In this document: positions 9,452 through 21,987 of the stretch, in pieces
Numbering within the stretch: the first letter of the stretch is position 1
How the letters are laid out: each line of letters starts with the position of its first letter
Assembly (NCBI RefSeq): GCF_003711515.1
Contig: NW_021167086.1
Coordinates: 387,833 to 436,590, forward strand
Direction: 5' to 3'
From: Sodiomyces alkalinus F11
Lineage: Eukaryota > Ascomycota > Sordariomycetes > Glomerellales > Plectosphaerellaceae
DNA length: 48,758 nt
Program-made: the position numbers and the translations under genes
Notes under the pieces: generated by a model
Told to the model about the DNA's origin: nothing
Seen by the model: the letters and a program-made list of their open reading frames with translations, nothing else
The model's database searches: none

Positions 9452-12400
9452 GGTCGAGATGGTTTGAGAGAACAAGAAAAAGGAAAAAAGAAGAAAAAGG
9501 CCGATAATGCCGTGCTAATGTTTCTGAGAAGTGTAATCCCGTTGCCGTCGAGGTTATTTCTTGTTCTTTTCTCGGATGAGTAGCGCAAATAAAGTGTTGT
9601 CGGCTGTAACGGCGGTTGAAAATCGAGTCAAGAGTGTCGCGTACCAAGTTGCTGTGAGTATTCAAGAGTCGGTATGTGATATGAGAAGGACGAGGCAGTC
9701 CAGAGAAGATCGCCGTAAGTACAATGACCACGAGCAGAACAAAGGCGTAGACGTGCAAAGAATGTTGTCGGCGCACAACACTGAACAATGCCCTTAGACG
9801 TCAGAACACAGAACTAAGAAGAAGAGGTTGAAGTCGTTTCGTCGGGCAGATGGAGATCTGAAGTTTCGTAGTTGGGCGGTCCCTTGAACAAAAAGGAATT
9901 CGAAGCAGCGAGGCGTTTTGTGTGATCCGTCACGATCAAAAAGAAACCGAAGAAACAAGAATGAAGAAGAGGGATAATGGATGATAGAATGACAATGATG
10001 GTATCACAGAGTCTTCACACCCACATCCGATGGAAAACTGGAATATAGGGGAGGAAATGAGAAATGGAAAATTCTGATATCATCGGGCACCAGTCACTCC
10101 ACGCGGGTCGACGCTGGCCGACGCGCTTCGATCAAAGACTCAGAGCGCCCAAGAGACCAAGAGCGAGCGCGAGAAGAGGGAGCCCAGTCAAGGACATGGG
10201 CATCTTACGGGCCACAGCTTTTCCTTGGTCCTAGGTCCATCGTGCGCAACGATCCCATTCTTCATGCGGAAGCGACTGGCGGCTGCCGGCTGACGGGGTA
10301 CAAGGCACAGGGCTGCATCCGCGAGGTCGCAGAGTAGGTCCGCTCAAGTCCAACCAAGCGTCTGGTCGGCGGCAAGGCAGAGACTTCACGGAGGAGAGCT
10401 TATTACCAGAAGCTGGATGATGGAGAGCACCGACTGGTCTGTAGGATGCCGCTTTGCTGGAGACGACCGGCTGGGGCTTCCAGGGTCCACGGCGGAACTG
10501 GAGTCAACACTTGCATTCCTTGATCTGGAGGGCTGACCCGCTGGAGAGGATAGGAAGAGATGTGTGCAAAGAGATGTTCAGCTCCCACCACACGTCATCG
10601 AGCAGGAAGACGAAATACAACCGACTGGTTCCCTGGGCATTAGAAGATGAAGACTGGAGGACGAGGCTGTGTTGGAAGATGCCGGAGAAAGAAGGCAGTT
10701 GAACGAAATGAGAGGATGTCATGGAAGCGCCAGGCTCATGTCCTGTCATCGGTTTGCCGCCCTCTGAGCCAATAGTTCGTGAGAAACATTGGGCCGGCGT
10801 TTCGAAACAAAGAAGAAAGGAGTCTACAAAGGATGGTTGTTGTTTCATTGTGTGTTGAACGTTGAACAAGTCGGCGCCACGACTGGTGACTGGAGAATGC
10901 CAACAGCTTGGTACGTGTTGCTCCATAGCCGCGCGCTGCGGAAACGCGCATCGCTGATTCGCCGGCGGCTTGGTATCAAATCGTGCTTAATACACCCTTC
11001 TGATTGGCTATTAGTTCTTCAGTTGCCCCACAGCTTTTGTCATCCTCAAGCCCCATATCGGTCATGAGTGCCACACCGGATTACGTGATAAACCGGATAC
11101 ATCCCAGCCACCTTTCCTTCAAAAGTACCCATGGAGTCACCTGACTTCTAGTCGAGTCACAAGACCACCAGCAAGCCAGGGCAAGACGCCAAGAGACAAA
11201 AGGGAAGATGGAAGATCAGCATCACCACCAGCCTCCATCCAATTATGCTCCTTTCTCTCTCTCTCTCTCTCTCTCTCGCAAATCGCGGTCAAGCCCGCCC
11301 CAAACCGGCGCATCGTGGCTAATTCATAATTCCAATCCACGAGCAAATCGCATCGCAAATCCGACCTCTGCTCGACCTGACCAGGGCCCCCCCAAATAAC
11401 CCCCCTAGTTCGACAGGGTCCTTCGCCCACTGTACGACCTCTGCAACCGCATTCGCTGGCCCAGCGATGCCCTAACCTTCTAGCGTGACTTTGTAGAGAG
11501 CCGATTCTGCCCACCGCCCTCTAGTATCGCCTTCGTTCACGGGTTCACGGGTTCACGTGGGTTCTCGCCCGTTTTCTTGCGCTCTTGTGCATGGAATTAC
11601 AATATGTCTCGACTTCGCCCCCTCTTGGCCTGTTTCAAGCTCGTTCTCGAGGACGCCGGCCACGGGACGGACGATGCACTACCTACTCTTGCATGGAGCT
11701 ATCTCTGAAGGGCTAGAATGTGTAGAGGCGTAATAACGAGGCGAGGCGGTGAATTTCAAGATGCACCCCCCCCTCCCCGTGACGGTACTTTGTATGGTGA
11801 TCTCTGCTTCTGACCGATCGTGAACCGGTAAACAGGGAAGGACGAAGCAGGAATGGCATGAGGACGATACCTGGGAACTGACCTAACGAAAAACCTGCAT
11901 CTTGTCTTTCCCTTGAGCCCCCTCTTCGAACCTACCATAGCCGACTGCCGCCCTCTTGTGAGCATTCCGCTATCCGAACGTCGAACTGTCCTGTCCGCGG
12001 CCATGGACTTTCGTGTTTCTTCCGGGAGACCGCAGTCTCCCCCCAACTGAACAGAATGCAGAACAAGCCTGCATTGTAGACAGTCCCCCCTGTGCTGCAC
12101 TATTCCGGCAGTGAAGTCTCGTATGCGTATGGTTACAGTGGGTGCATGAATGGCAGGGTGCCATCTACCCGTCTGTATTGTAGGGCTCTGTAGCCGTAAA
12201 CCCGCTGTAGCGGCCTGATCTTCCTCAGTCTCAGGGGGATCTACGGTCAGGACACCGGAGATCGACATGTGGGCAACATTCACATCCACCATTTTGCCTA
12301 ACCCCGAGGATGATCAGGTATCACCAGAGAAGAAGTGCACAGTTGGTTTGAAGAAATCTGCGTTTCTTATTCCTATCATCTAATCGACCGCAGGAGGAAC

Positions 12401-13141
12401 GCAAGCGAACCCTTTCCACTGCCGGTCCGTAGAATGTAAACAGGGGAGCTACAGTCCCTGCCAGAGCCGCTCGCTGATAGCAATCAATGCCCCGTGCTCC
12501 TAATGCTAAAATGGCTGCTCGTTCCGAATCCAAGAACTCGCAGTGAACGCCTCAAACCCCGTTCCCTGTTCCGCTATGCCCAAAATCCCGTGGCCCATTC
12601 CATCCTGTGGTATCTGACCGGCCGAAGAACCAAAAGAAATACATAAAAAAGAAAAAGAAAAAGAAAGACCCCCCAAGGATTCCATCCACTCGCTCCACCG
12701 TCATATCCTTCGTCCCATCCCGATCCTGAAGGTCAATAAGAAGAAGAAAAGAAAAATCGTGTACTCCAAGTGTGTCTCTTCGCTCATGTGCTCTCTCTTT
12801 TCATCAGAGGGAAAAGACCCGTTTCCCTGTCTTCCAGTGCCTTGCGGCATCCTCTAGTAAAACTTTACCCTCCAAAGAAACCAGAAAGGCCCGTCAATGG
12901 CTTCCAGTGTTGTATATAAGAAAAGAAAAAAAAAAAAGGTAAAGAGAGGTGGGAGGCCGAGGTAAACTCAGGCCGACGATACCGACCCCAGAGTCGCAAC
13001 GAAAAAGGGAATCAGTTGGTGATTGCCCGCATCGCCTGGCATGGAAGAGCAGTGCAAAATTCCATCCAGATGAATGAGTGGGGCCTCGGGACTTTTTTTT
13101 CTTCTTTTTTCTTTTCTCTTTTTCTTCTTTTTCTTCGTCGC
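9452..13141. other. 3.7 kb with no supported gene
   Basis: This lies upstream of the membrane protein and downstream of the Zn2Cys6 regulator, so it holds the first gene's promoter and the second one's 3' flank. Open frames at 10403-10951 and 11756-12533 are short, overlap on both strands and lack family features. A (TC)12 microsatellite lies at 11254-11277. Bases 12640-12665, 12738-12753 and 12917-12940 are A-rich low complexity. I see no tRNA. Confidence 0.55.
11254..11277. repeat. (TC)12 microsatellite
   Basis: Twelve perfect TC units inside the gene-free interval. Confidence 0.95.
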
Positions 13142-15415
13142 TCAGATCAACAAAAAGTCCCACCCATTCATCTGCATGACATCCCGCCAGTGGATGTACG
13201 AATACTGCACCACCGCCTCCGCCTGACTCCCCGCGTTGGATCCCGGGGTGCTCATCCCGTCGGCGCTGAGGCTGGGACTCCCCTTGATGGCCGCCGTCTG
13301 GTGCCACACCTCGCGCAGCAGCGGCGCCGCCCGGCCAAAAGAGCCCATATACGCGAGGTCGCCCAGCTCGGCGACGCGGTCCTCGAAGAGCTGCCGGATC
13401 CCGCTGCCCGGCAGGCTGACCGACCCGCCGATGAGGTACACCCAGACCAGGCTGCGGTCGAACCCGCCCGGCCCGGAGGGGATGTGCTGCAGCACCGTCG
13501 TCAGCTTGTCGACGAGCCCGATGCACGACGGCTGGCCCGGGTTGAAGCCCGGCACGAGGCTGCAGAGGTAGATGCGCGCCGCGAGCCGGAAGGCCATGGT
13601 GATGTTGCGCGACAGCTGCTTGGGCGACAGCGCCCCGGACGACGTGAAGGGCATCTTGGGCGTCGTGTCGCACCCGACCTCGGTGTGCCCGATCTGCTCG
13701 CCCAGCGCGTGCACGTGCTGGCACAGCGTGATCTCGTCCATGCCGTCGCGCTTGAGCGCGTCGAGGCAGGCGATCTCCGAGATGAGGTACATGACGCGGT
13801 CCTCGCACCCCATGAGCTCGCGCAGCCCCAGGCTGGGGTTCGTGGCCGACAGGTGCTTCTCCCGGTACGTGTGGGCGAACGTCGGCGCCTGGCCCTGCAT
13901 GGTGGCGCCGAGGATGTCGATCCACGCCGTCAAGGTCATGTTGAACGGGGTCTGCGCCGGCGCCTCTTCCGGGTCGGAGACCAGCCGCGGCAGGTCCAGC
14001 TTCTGCACCAGGCTGATGGCCGCCTGGAAGTGCTGGTGCCACGGAATGTCGGGGAGCGCGTCGTCGTAGCGGCCGACGACGCATTGGAAGAAGATGAGGC
14101 CGAGCGCCGCCTCGAGGATCTGCTGGTGGTTCTCGTCCTGGTTCAGCGCGTCGCACAGCGCCGAGATGGTCGCGTAACGGTGGCGCATGATGTCTGCGTC
14201 CATCTCCTCGCCCTGCAGGTTCATCGTCGCCTTGAAGTGCTGGGCCGCGATGCTCAGGCAGCAGTGCAAGTAGCCCTGGTTGCTCTGGAGCGCCGGGAGG
14301 ATGAGGTCGGATGCCACCGAGCCGTGTTGGTTGGACTCGAGAATCGGGAAGATGCTGGGCAGGACGAACTGGACAAAGTGGTCGAGTAGCCGCTGGTCGT
14401 TCTCATCGAGCTCAATGGCCACTTGTCGGTTCGGCATCGAGGGTCCGTGTGAGAAGTCGAAGAAGTTGACGTTCAGCGTCTCCTCGCTGAGCGATTCCTT
14501 GCGCTCCGAATACACCTGCTCGGTCCACTCACCCCCTTCAAACGGTAGTGTCGACGGCAGGAGGGTAGTACCTGGTGGCGGCGGTGCGTGGAAGGTGCTG
14601 AATGTGGAGATGTGCGACTCCCGGAGGGTCGGCACGTCGTTCATGAACACTTGCCTCTCCGTCTTGACGTCAATCTCGTACGGCGAAGGGAAGGCGCCGA
14701 ACATGAAGTCCGGGTGCATCTGGGCATTGAAGCCAAAGTCCCCGACCACGCCGGGTGGGCTGTTGAAGTTGAAAGCTGTGGAGAAGTGAGAGTCGATCGA
14801 AGCGGATCGGGTGCGGTCGAGGGGATCGGAGAAGGTGGCCGACGTCGGTTGCGAATGCGACAGGCCCGGCGGGGAGTGGATGGAGGTTTGGATGGTGGTG
14901 TGAGAGGTGTGAGAGGTGTGAGAGGTGTGAGAAGTGTGAGAAGTGTGCGGCGTCTTCTCCGAGAGCTTCTTGCGCTTGATGATCACCTTGATGTCGTCCT
15001 TGTGCTGGCGGCGCGCATCGTTGTTGCTCCACCACATGGGCCGCTTATACTCGCACTGCAGGCCGAGGTGCTTGCAAGCCGTGCACATGGGGGCGCCTTC
15101 GTCGCACTTCTTCCTCCGCAGTCTGCAGGTGTAGCATCCTGAACAGTCGAGGCGAGTTAGTCAGTTTCCGAAAACGGATCTTTTTTTTTCTTCTCTTGTC
15201 ACTCAACGTGAAAGTCGTGTAAGTGCTGACGAGCTAGAGGCGACACAAAACGTACCTGTTCTTGACCGGCGGTGCATCTGAGTCTTCGCTTTGGGATTCC
15301 CATTGCTGGGTTTTGCGGCCGTCTTGGCCTTGGTAGATTGTGACACTGCCATCTTGGCCGGAGGAGCTGGTCTCACGAACTCGTCTTGATGCTGTTTGGG
15401 GGGTAGTGTTGACAT
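13142..15415 (-). CDS. Zn2Cys6 fungal transcription factor, 718 aa, two exons
   Basis: Exon 1 is 15256-15415 and exon 2 13142-15138. The 117-base intron (donor GTACGT, acceptor TTCAG) has phase 1 and splits a Gly codon at the start of the zinc cluster. The joined cluster begins at about residue 54 with GCYTCRLRRKKCDEGAP and continues MCTACKHLGLQCEYKR, giving C-x2-C-x6-C-x5-C-x2-C-x6-C, the binuclear Zn(II)2Cys6 DNA-binding domain. It is followed by a basic KVIIKRKKLSEK linker. A Thr-Ser-His repeat comes next, then a long helical region with the composition of the Fungal_trans_2 domain, to the C-terminus. Product: a nuclear sequence-specific regulator. Target genes cannot be told from sequence; neither neighbour suggests a metabolic cluster. 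Codon use is GC-rich, which produces long false open frames on both strands. Confidence 0.9.
14898..14947. repeat. 9-base tandem repeat coding (Thr-Ser-His)n
   Basis: GTGTGAGAG and GTGTGAGAA units, about 5.5 copies, inside the regulator. On the minus strand they encode repeated Thr-Ser-His just after the zinc-cluster linker. Confidence 0.9.
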
Positions 15416-16737
15416 TTGTACCTCTTGTGCAGGAGAGTTGCTCGCGATAGAGGTACCTGCGTGAGAGCGTCGAGCGACTCACGGGGGGGCGTGCGGATGT
15501 GTTGCTTGATGTGCTGTGTGCGAGTATGTGGAGGCGGACGGGAGCCCGTCGACAGGGGGTGAACAAGAGAGTGGGGGGGTTGCACACCGGTTGCACCGTG
15601 AAGAGCCGGGGTTGACTGGCACTGTGTCTTGTCCAGGGGCTGGCTGGGCGGGCAAAAAGAGGCCAGGGGGAAGAGTGAAAGTGCGAAGACGAACAAGCGA
15701 GTTCTTTTTTGCAAGGGTCGTTCGATCTTTCGAGTCCGGGCCTTGTCTTTCTCGCGTTCGTTTGCCTTGTTTGTCGGTTGTCGTTTCTTGACTCGTCGAG
15801 TCTTGATCAATGGATTGTTTTCGGGATATTAGATTATTTCGTCGTTATTATCGTCGAGATCGAATCAAAAAGCAGAAAAACGTATATCGTGTGCGCTCAG
15901 CGACTTGGTGGTGAATGAATGTGATTATGAGCAAGACCGGCTTGCCTTTTTTGGGGAATGTTGGCTTCGTTATGGGGAGGCGTGAGAGAGAAACGAAGCG
16001 GTTGAGGAGGGCGGAGAGGAGGGTGGGAAAGGGGGATGAAAAGAAAAGAATGCAAAAAAAGAGACAACACTTGGACCACAGCCTTTCTTCTTGACCTTCT
16101 AACCTGTAGAAGAAGTAAAGGTCCAGGAGTTATATGATGGTGTTGAGGAGCCAAAGACTTATATTGTGGCCGCCTCGATGACGACCCGCTGGCCGCACAC
16201 ATCTTGAACAACGCAAACTGCAGTGATGTTTCTAATTTTGGCTACACTGGGATGGAGAGGATGGGGAGAGAAGAATGACCGCAGAATAGAAACTCCCAAA
16301 GAAGGAACGGCAGGGCGGACGTACGCTGTACGCACTTGTTCTCGACGTGCGCTTACTGGTGCCAATGAGGATGGGCCGTCGAAAATGGCCGCACCGCAAA
16401 CCCGAACTAGACTGCGTTGGGAAGCCCACCCTCACTCGAGGATACGTTGTACACCAGACTTCCGTCTCTTCGTTACCACGAATAGCTAGGCCTTGCTCGG
16501 CATGGAGGGTGGGTTGCAGGCAGAATAGGACGACAGGGGTCCTCCCTCGGTCATTGGTCTTTGGTCTTTGGTCCTTGGTTCGTGGTGCATACATGTATGC
16601 ATCTCGGGCTGTTCAGCGACTAAACTGGACTAGATCGTCAGCTTTGCGCACTCTGGACAAGGGTCCTGGTAGGTTTGTGGGTTTGTTCTCCCCAGTTTGT
16701 TCCCCAGTCTGCCCATTGACCATATCGTACCGAGTAG

Positions 16738-16755
16738 GTACAACGTACATTGTAC
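16738..16755. repeat. Dispersed GTAC-rich word (copy 1)
   Basis: GTACAACGTACATTGTAC. Its reverse complement recurs with two mismatches at 20075-20092. Confidence 0.7.
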
Positions 16756-17870
16756 GCCCGCAGCTACAGATACACTTACACTCGGTCGAGTATTTTCTTT
16801 CTTGGTAAAGTCGGGTCCGCCTCCGGGTCACTACGGCCATCTTGCTCTTCCATTCCCCGAGACTTGCTGGTTGCTCAGAGCCTTGATCTGCGAAAGCCAC
16901 TCGAATCATGGATCTCCGAACCGGGAGAATGATGGACCAGGCCAAGCCGGGGGTTGCGATGATCCAACCGCCTGTTCGCATACCAGTGCCGTCTTCTTAT
17001 GTTTCAGTAAACATAATCTCGTCCCCTTGAGCGCGCTTCTTTCGTTTGCCTTGGAAGAACAAGCGCGAGAGCTATCTTGGGTACGACGAGTGAGCTCGTT
17101 AGGCCAATGTGACCTGTAACCAACAGCATGACGAGGAAAGCACGTGGATGCAAAGAATGCTCTTCGGGAATACTCTCGTGGAGGCTCAACCAGGGTCCAT
17201 TGTGGGCATGTCACCACAATGAAACCAATATGGTTGATTTGGTATTTCGGGCGAGAGAATTACCAAGCGTATGTCCTTCGTATGCTCTTCGCCGGTCCTC
17301 AGCAACTCCATGTGCAACGCAAAACGGCCCCTATCCGGGCCATGAGTGCTACACATGTCAAGAGAGAGATTTGGGCACGTACCTATTCGATTTTACGTCC
17401 AATTCGGATATATGCAGCAGACGAATCACAGCGTCGGAAACTGCGGCCGACGACAGATGCCCAACGGACAAAGCAAAGTTGGTGACCGTGTACTAAGCAG
17501 CTTCCCGAGTTGGGCAAGGCAAAGTTGATGCTGGTCGACGATCCACCGTTATCCTTTTTCCTAGTTCCGCCTAGCTCGATGGCTCCAATCCTTTCTTGGC
17601 CTCGAGGATCGAAGCGAAAAATGCCCGCGAGAACGCTACGGCAGTGACTTTTTCCTTTCTTTTTCCTTTCGGTAATAAGAGACGAGAAGTACAGACCCGA
17701 TACTGTTAACCAAGTACCTCGGAATAAGACCTACCTCCAGAAGAGAAACAAGTACTGGGAAACCACGGACGATGTTCTGCGAGACAGTCTCTAGTGGAGA
17801 CGATAAACATCGCACCTCCGGGGGCGGGAGGAATGAGTGCAGGAAAAGACTGCAGACATACTGTACAACC

Positions 17871-17881
17871 GTACAACGTAC
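17871..17881. repeat. Dispersed GTACAACGTAC word (copy 2)
   Basis: Exact GTACAACGTAC, directly preceded by a second near-copy (GTACAACC at 17863). Confidence 0.7.
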
Positions 17882-18326
17882 ATAGATGCCGGTCCCCGTC
17901 CGGCCCGCCCAATGGTTGAAAGTCCAGTCGCCTCGGATGGAAAGAGAGGGGGGAGGGCCGGGTCGACGTCTGATTCGGCCGGTGGATGTGACGACGTGAT
18001 GGCTCGTGCAGAAACCAGCTGGACCGGCGGGACCAACCGATTCTAGCGGCTGGCTGTGATGGGACAGGGGTTCAAGCATTCGGGGCCAGGCCGTTCCCCG
18101 TCTCCATTGGCTCGTCGATGTGCGATCGTGCATGAATATTGACCGGGACCGCGGTGACAAGCACGCTAGGCAGGGGGGAGCTATGGCCAATCCGCGCGGG
18201 AAGACGGCATCTGGCAGGGATACGAAGGCGAATAGCGTCGACCCGGACCCATGTCCTACCGGCTTGGCGCGTTGAGACCACCACCGCTCAAAAGGCACCG
18301 AGTCGAAGTGGTGAAGGAAAAGGGAT

Positions 18327-18353
18327 GAGAGAGAGAGAGAGAGAGAGAGAGAG
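18327..18353. repeat. (GA)n microsatellite
   Basis: Thirteen and a half perfect GA units in the gene-poor interval. Confidence 0.95.
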
Positions 18354-19635
18354 GAGGGAGAGGTGTTGGAGAAGGACGAGCTTCCCCGCACATGCTACGA
18401 AGTACCAAAGTACTTTGCGGGTGCCGATTTTATCCCAAGGTACCTATTTCTGGTGACATAATTAACCGCCCACAAAATGTGCTTTACCATTTTGGCCTTT
18501 TCTGCCCACCCGTTGGCCATCACAGTTGGCCAACAGTCGCTGGTCACTGGCCTGGCCTTGTTGGCCTAATTTTGGAAGGGCCCTTTTGAGACCTTCTCCA
18601 ACTCGACTCGGCCGCAACCAAGACATTGTCCGTGATTGCACTTAACACGGTTAATGATATTCACGCATTCTCTGCATCTTGCACATCGCACTGAATGCAA
18701 TTTCACTAACTTTCTATTTCTATTTTTATTCAACTCGAACAGCAGACAATTACCTAGCTCGCATCATGACATGACCATGCAAAGCCCTTTTGGACAAGCT
18801 GTTTCCTCAGTGATTACGTACTCCGTACTCAACGGTTTCGCTCTTTTCTGCCCTCGCTTCTTGGGCACGCCAATTTCCAGATGCGGCTTCAGATCTTCTC
18901 GGGGCTACCTTATCTTCCCAGCCTCCTCCTCCTCAGTTTGCCGCCTTACATAACACCCCAGTTCCGCTTTCTTTTCCCGCTTTGCTTTCCTCTTCATTAA
19001 TACTCCGAATTCATTGCTTCTTCCCGGCCGTTTCCGTCGCCTGGCTCTTCGAAGGAATGTCTACCCCCACGGCTTGATCTCCTCCCACCACCTACCTACA
19101 TACCTACACTATCGGCTTCCGAAATACGCACGATAAACAGTGCCATGTCAAACTTTGTGAAAGCCTCTTCTCGAGCGTAATCTCCTGGGGGCGCATTATC
19201 ACATTTATTGGTCCATCTCGGACTATCACCATTTCCTCCGGACGGTCCAGACTCGTCGTCGACCACACTCCTCTGAGGACGACGCAGACAAACAATAACC
19301 AGCAAGGACCAAAAGGGCTCGACGAGGACAGCGACTCGTTGGCTATGCGTCGCCGTCTGTCTTGATGCAATTTTACTGACGAGCAATAGTGCGTGATCTG
19401 AATCGGACCCTGGATCAGTTTGATAACGGATCTTCGGGTGGCGCTCAGCCTAGCCAGAAGGTGTGTAGGTAGGTATGTACGGTTTTATCCCGGGAACTTC
19501 GCCGTCCCGATGTCCTGAGGTCCTTGGATGATTGTTGCGAAGGGAAAGGGGGGTTTTCTTGGGGGCAGGGGTATAAGGGGTCGTTTGAATGCTGAGCCAC
19601 AAAAGTCGCGCAACAGGAGGAGCCTGCCGTATGGC

Positions 19636-19705
19636 TGTACTGTACTGTACTGTACTGTACTGTACTGTACTGTACTGTACTGTACTGTACTGTACTGTAC
19701 TGTAC
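19636..19705. repeat. (TGTAC)14 pentanucleotide array
   Basis: Fourteen perfect TGTAC units, 70 bases, ending at a run of C. No frame of this unit has a stop, so the array creates spurious open frames on both strands. The unit contains the self-complementary GTAC core that also marks the dispersed words nearby. Confidence 0.97.
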
Positions 19706-20074
19706 CCCCGGTGGTGTCTGTGTCCTCGCTCGCTCTCTCGCTCGCTTCATGCACCCACAGACCTAACGGAAAAGGGGGGTCCCCCTACCATGAATTTCGT
19801 CGATCCGGCTAAGGGCAGGGCACGGAGTACGAAGACCTTCGTGTCCTACCCTCCCGGAGCTTTTGAACCCACCAGATGCACGAGGATAATGGGGAAGCCC
19901 CTGTCTTTAAGGTCTGTTCGCCATTCCAGCCCCCTCCGATCTCAAAGGCCAGGCCCTACCATTACAACGTTGGATGATCCCACGGCGCTCTTCATTACGG
20001 TACGGAATATCACGAACGTTGTATTCCGTAGAGGTCAGATCTATAAAGGCATAAACATCTCTCAGCCCAGAGGT

Positions 20075-20092
20075 GTACATTGTACGTTGTAT
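20075..20092. repeat. Dispersed GTAC-rich word (inverted copy)
   Basis: GTACATTGTACGTTGTAT, the reverse complement of 16738-16755 with two differences. Confidence 0.7.
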
Positions 20093-20804
20093 AGTCAAAG
20101 ACCCTAGTCGTGTCTTGATCTTGATAAGCCAAACATTATTCAATCCCTAACCCATTGTTGGAAAGGTGTGGACTGGATTCCTCACATTGGCAGGTCACGA
20201 TTCGCCGTCCGGACGGGTTTCCCACCTACCCCGCGGTAGATTACCAACTAGCTTCGATAACGCTATGCATAAATCCTCATGCCCCTCGTATCAATCCGCG
20301 AATGACTTGCAGAAGTATTTCCATCGTTGGAGACCCCCGCCTTTTTTCCAGCTATCCCCCGTCTGGCATAAAGCATATGCGACGACGAGGACAGTTACAT
20401 ATGTTACGGCCTCCAAAGGTGGTCGCATAAATGCTCAGTCTCACATGCTCTCATGGCGTTTTGACAGCAGTTTCGTGTGCTGACCACTCACGTACCTGAA
20501 GTTCGCATTTGTCTGGCATCATGTGAGGACGGTGTCAGATGTAGTCCGTCCTGGACCTATGAAGACCTTCCCGGGCTTGGGGGGCCATGAATGGACTGGA
20601 CGAGAAGACCTCCGGGGCACGTCTTGGGGGCCACATGATATCTATGCGAGCTCATGACCTTACGGCGAGAGGTCCCTGGTGAGCTTCCCCCCGTTCCTGT
20701 TCCTAATTACCCCTCTCTCTCGGCTCACCAGCCACGGCCTTTTTTGTGCCGTGCCACTTGCAAGCCGTATTGCTTCTTGAACGACAGGGGGTCTTCATGG
20801 AAAG

Positions 20805-20815
20805 GTACAACGTAC
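20805..20815. repeat. Dispersed GTACAACGTAC word
   Basis: Exact copy of GTACAACGTAC. Confidence 0.7.
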
Positions 20816-21337
20816 TTGCAAAAGTGCGTGCTCAAGCCACACAGTATCTCAATTTTTTCCACCCCTGTCCAGAGAGTCTTAGGGGGGGGGGGGGTTGTAT
20901 CTACACTCCTTCCCAGCTGTAAATGGCTCACCCAAGACGAGTCATAAATGACCAATACCCGGCTATTGTTCAACGACAAACCGCACAAAGGATTGTGGGA
21001 CGGGTCGATAAACACCCGTCGGCGGACAGCAGACCGACTCATCCCCCAAAAGGAGAGGCCCAGTTACCAAGGCCCAATTCCAGAAGCGGAAGTGCCGGGT
21101 CATATGAGCGGGAAAAGGCATGGAGAGGTTCCAGGCTTCCAGCTGCATGACTGTCCATTGGGTAAATGATCTGTTCACCGGGCTGAAGGCTAAAAGGGGG
21201 ATTTTTTTTTTCCTTTCTTTCTTTTCGTCTCCGAGAAAGTCTGTGTCGCCGCCATACCTCCTCTTCTTTGCCCGTCCCCGCTCTGCTCGCTTCCATGCGT
21301 CACTTTACTTCCCGTACTGAGGTCATGTCAGTCAAAT

Positions 21338-21390
21338 GCCAATGCCAACGCCAACGCCAACGCCAACGCCAACGCCAACGCCAACGCCAA
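21338..21390. repeat. (GCCAAC)n hexanucleotide array
   Basis: About nine GCCAAC units, the first a GCCAAT variant. Confidence 0.95.
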
Positions 21391-21930
21391 ACGTCTAGAA
21401 AGAGTCGGTGAAGCGAAAAGCGCCGCGAGGCATGTAAGAACCCAAGAAAAAAACCCCATGCCAGCCGGTGCTCGCCCCTCTCTCCACTTCCGGGCGTACT
21501 CTGTATGTGTATGTACGCACTTCCGTGCCATGTATGTGTACGGATACGGATATTTCAACAGGACACACCGACGGCTTTTGCGTATACCCGGCCATTTGCT
21601 GGCCATTTGCTGGGCATGGGCATGGGCATGGGGAAAGGATTGGAGTCATGGAGCCCGTGCAGAGAGGATGCACCTCGTCCCGCTGCCAAGTCTCGTCGCT
21701 GGGGGCTCACGGTTCACAAGACTGTCTTCTCGACGAGTTGTTCGTACACTTCCTCCCCGATGTAAAGAACGGGCAGAAGTCTTTCTACGTTGTAGTTCTC
21801 TTTGCATGGGATTATGGGGCCGTTTCCCGGCTACGAAGACGAGCCGTCCTTCACCGACAGCCTCGATTAAACTTCTCACTTCTGCAGACATATTCCACAT
21901 CCCGACGTCTCCACTGGGTGGTAGTCCCCC

Positions 21931-21987
21931 CACAGGTTGTCTCTAGTGCCACAGGTTGTCTCTAGTGCCACAGGTTGTCTCTAGTGC
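21931..21987. repeat. 19-base minisatellite, three perfect copies
   Basis: CACAGGTTGTCTCTAGTGC repeated three times without a mismatch, followed closely by G-rich sequence at 22009-22034. Confidence 0.95.

Noticed and set aside
9452..9475. Eight-codon upstream extension of the Cys-rich membrane protein
   Set aside because: It would start with TTG; the ATG at 9451 begins a proper signal peptide.
12894..14156. 420-codon minus-strand frame overlapping the regulator
   Set aside because: Out of frame with the regulator, with Pro/Arg/Ala/His composition typical of a frame shadow; it ends in low complexity.
13016..14389. 457-codon open frame on the plus strand opposite the Zn2Cys6 regulator
   Set aside because: It is a shadow of GC-rich codons of the regulator; composition is Arg/His/Ala-rich with no domain, and the minus-strand frame has the zinc cluster and splice sites.
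17636..18391. 251-codon minus-strand frame
   Set aside because: Overlaps other open frames on both strands, includes the GA/TC microsatellite, and shows no domain or splice context.
19589..20107. Open frames with Leu-Tyr-Cys-Thr-Val repeats
   Set aside because: Produced by the TGTAC array, which has no stops in any frame.
21931..21987. CRISPR-like direct repeats
   Set aside because: The three 19-base units are directly adjacent with no spacers; it is a minisatellite in a eukaryote.
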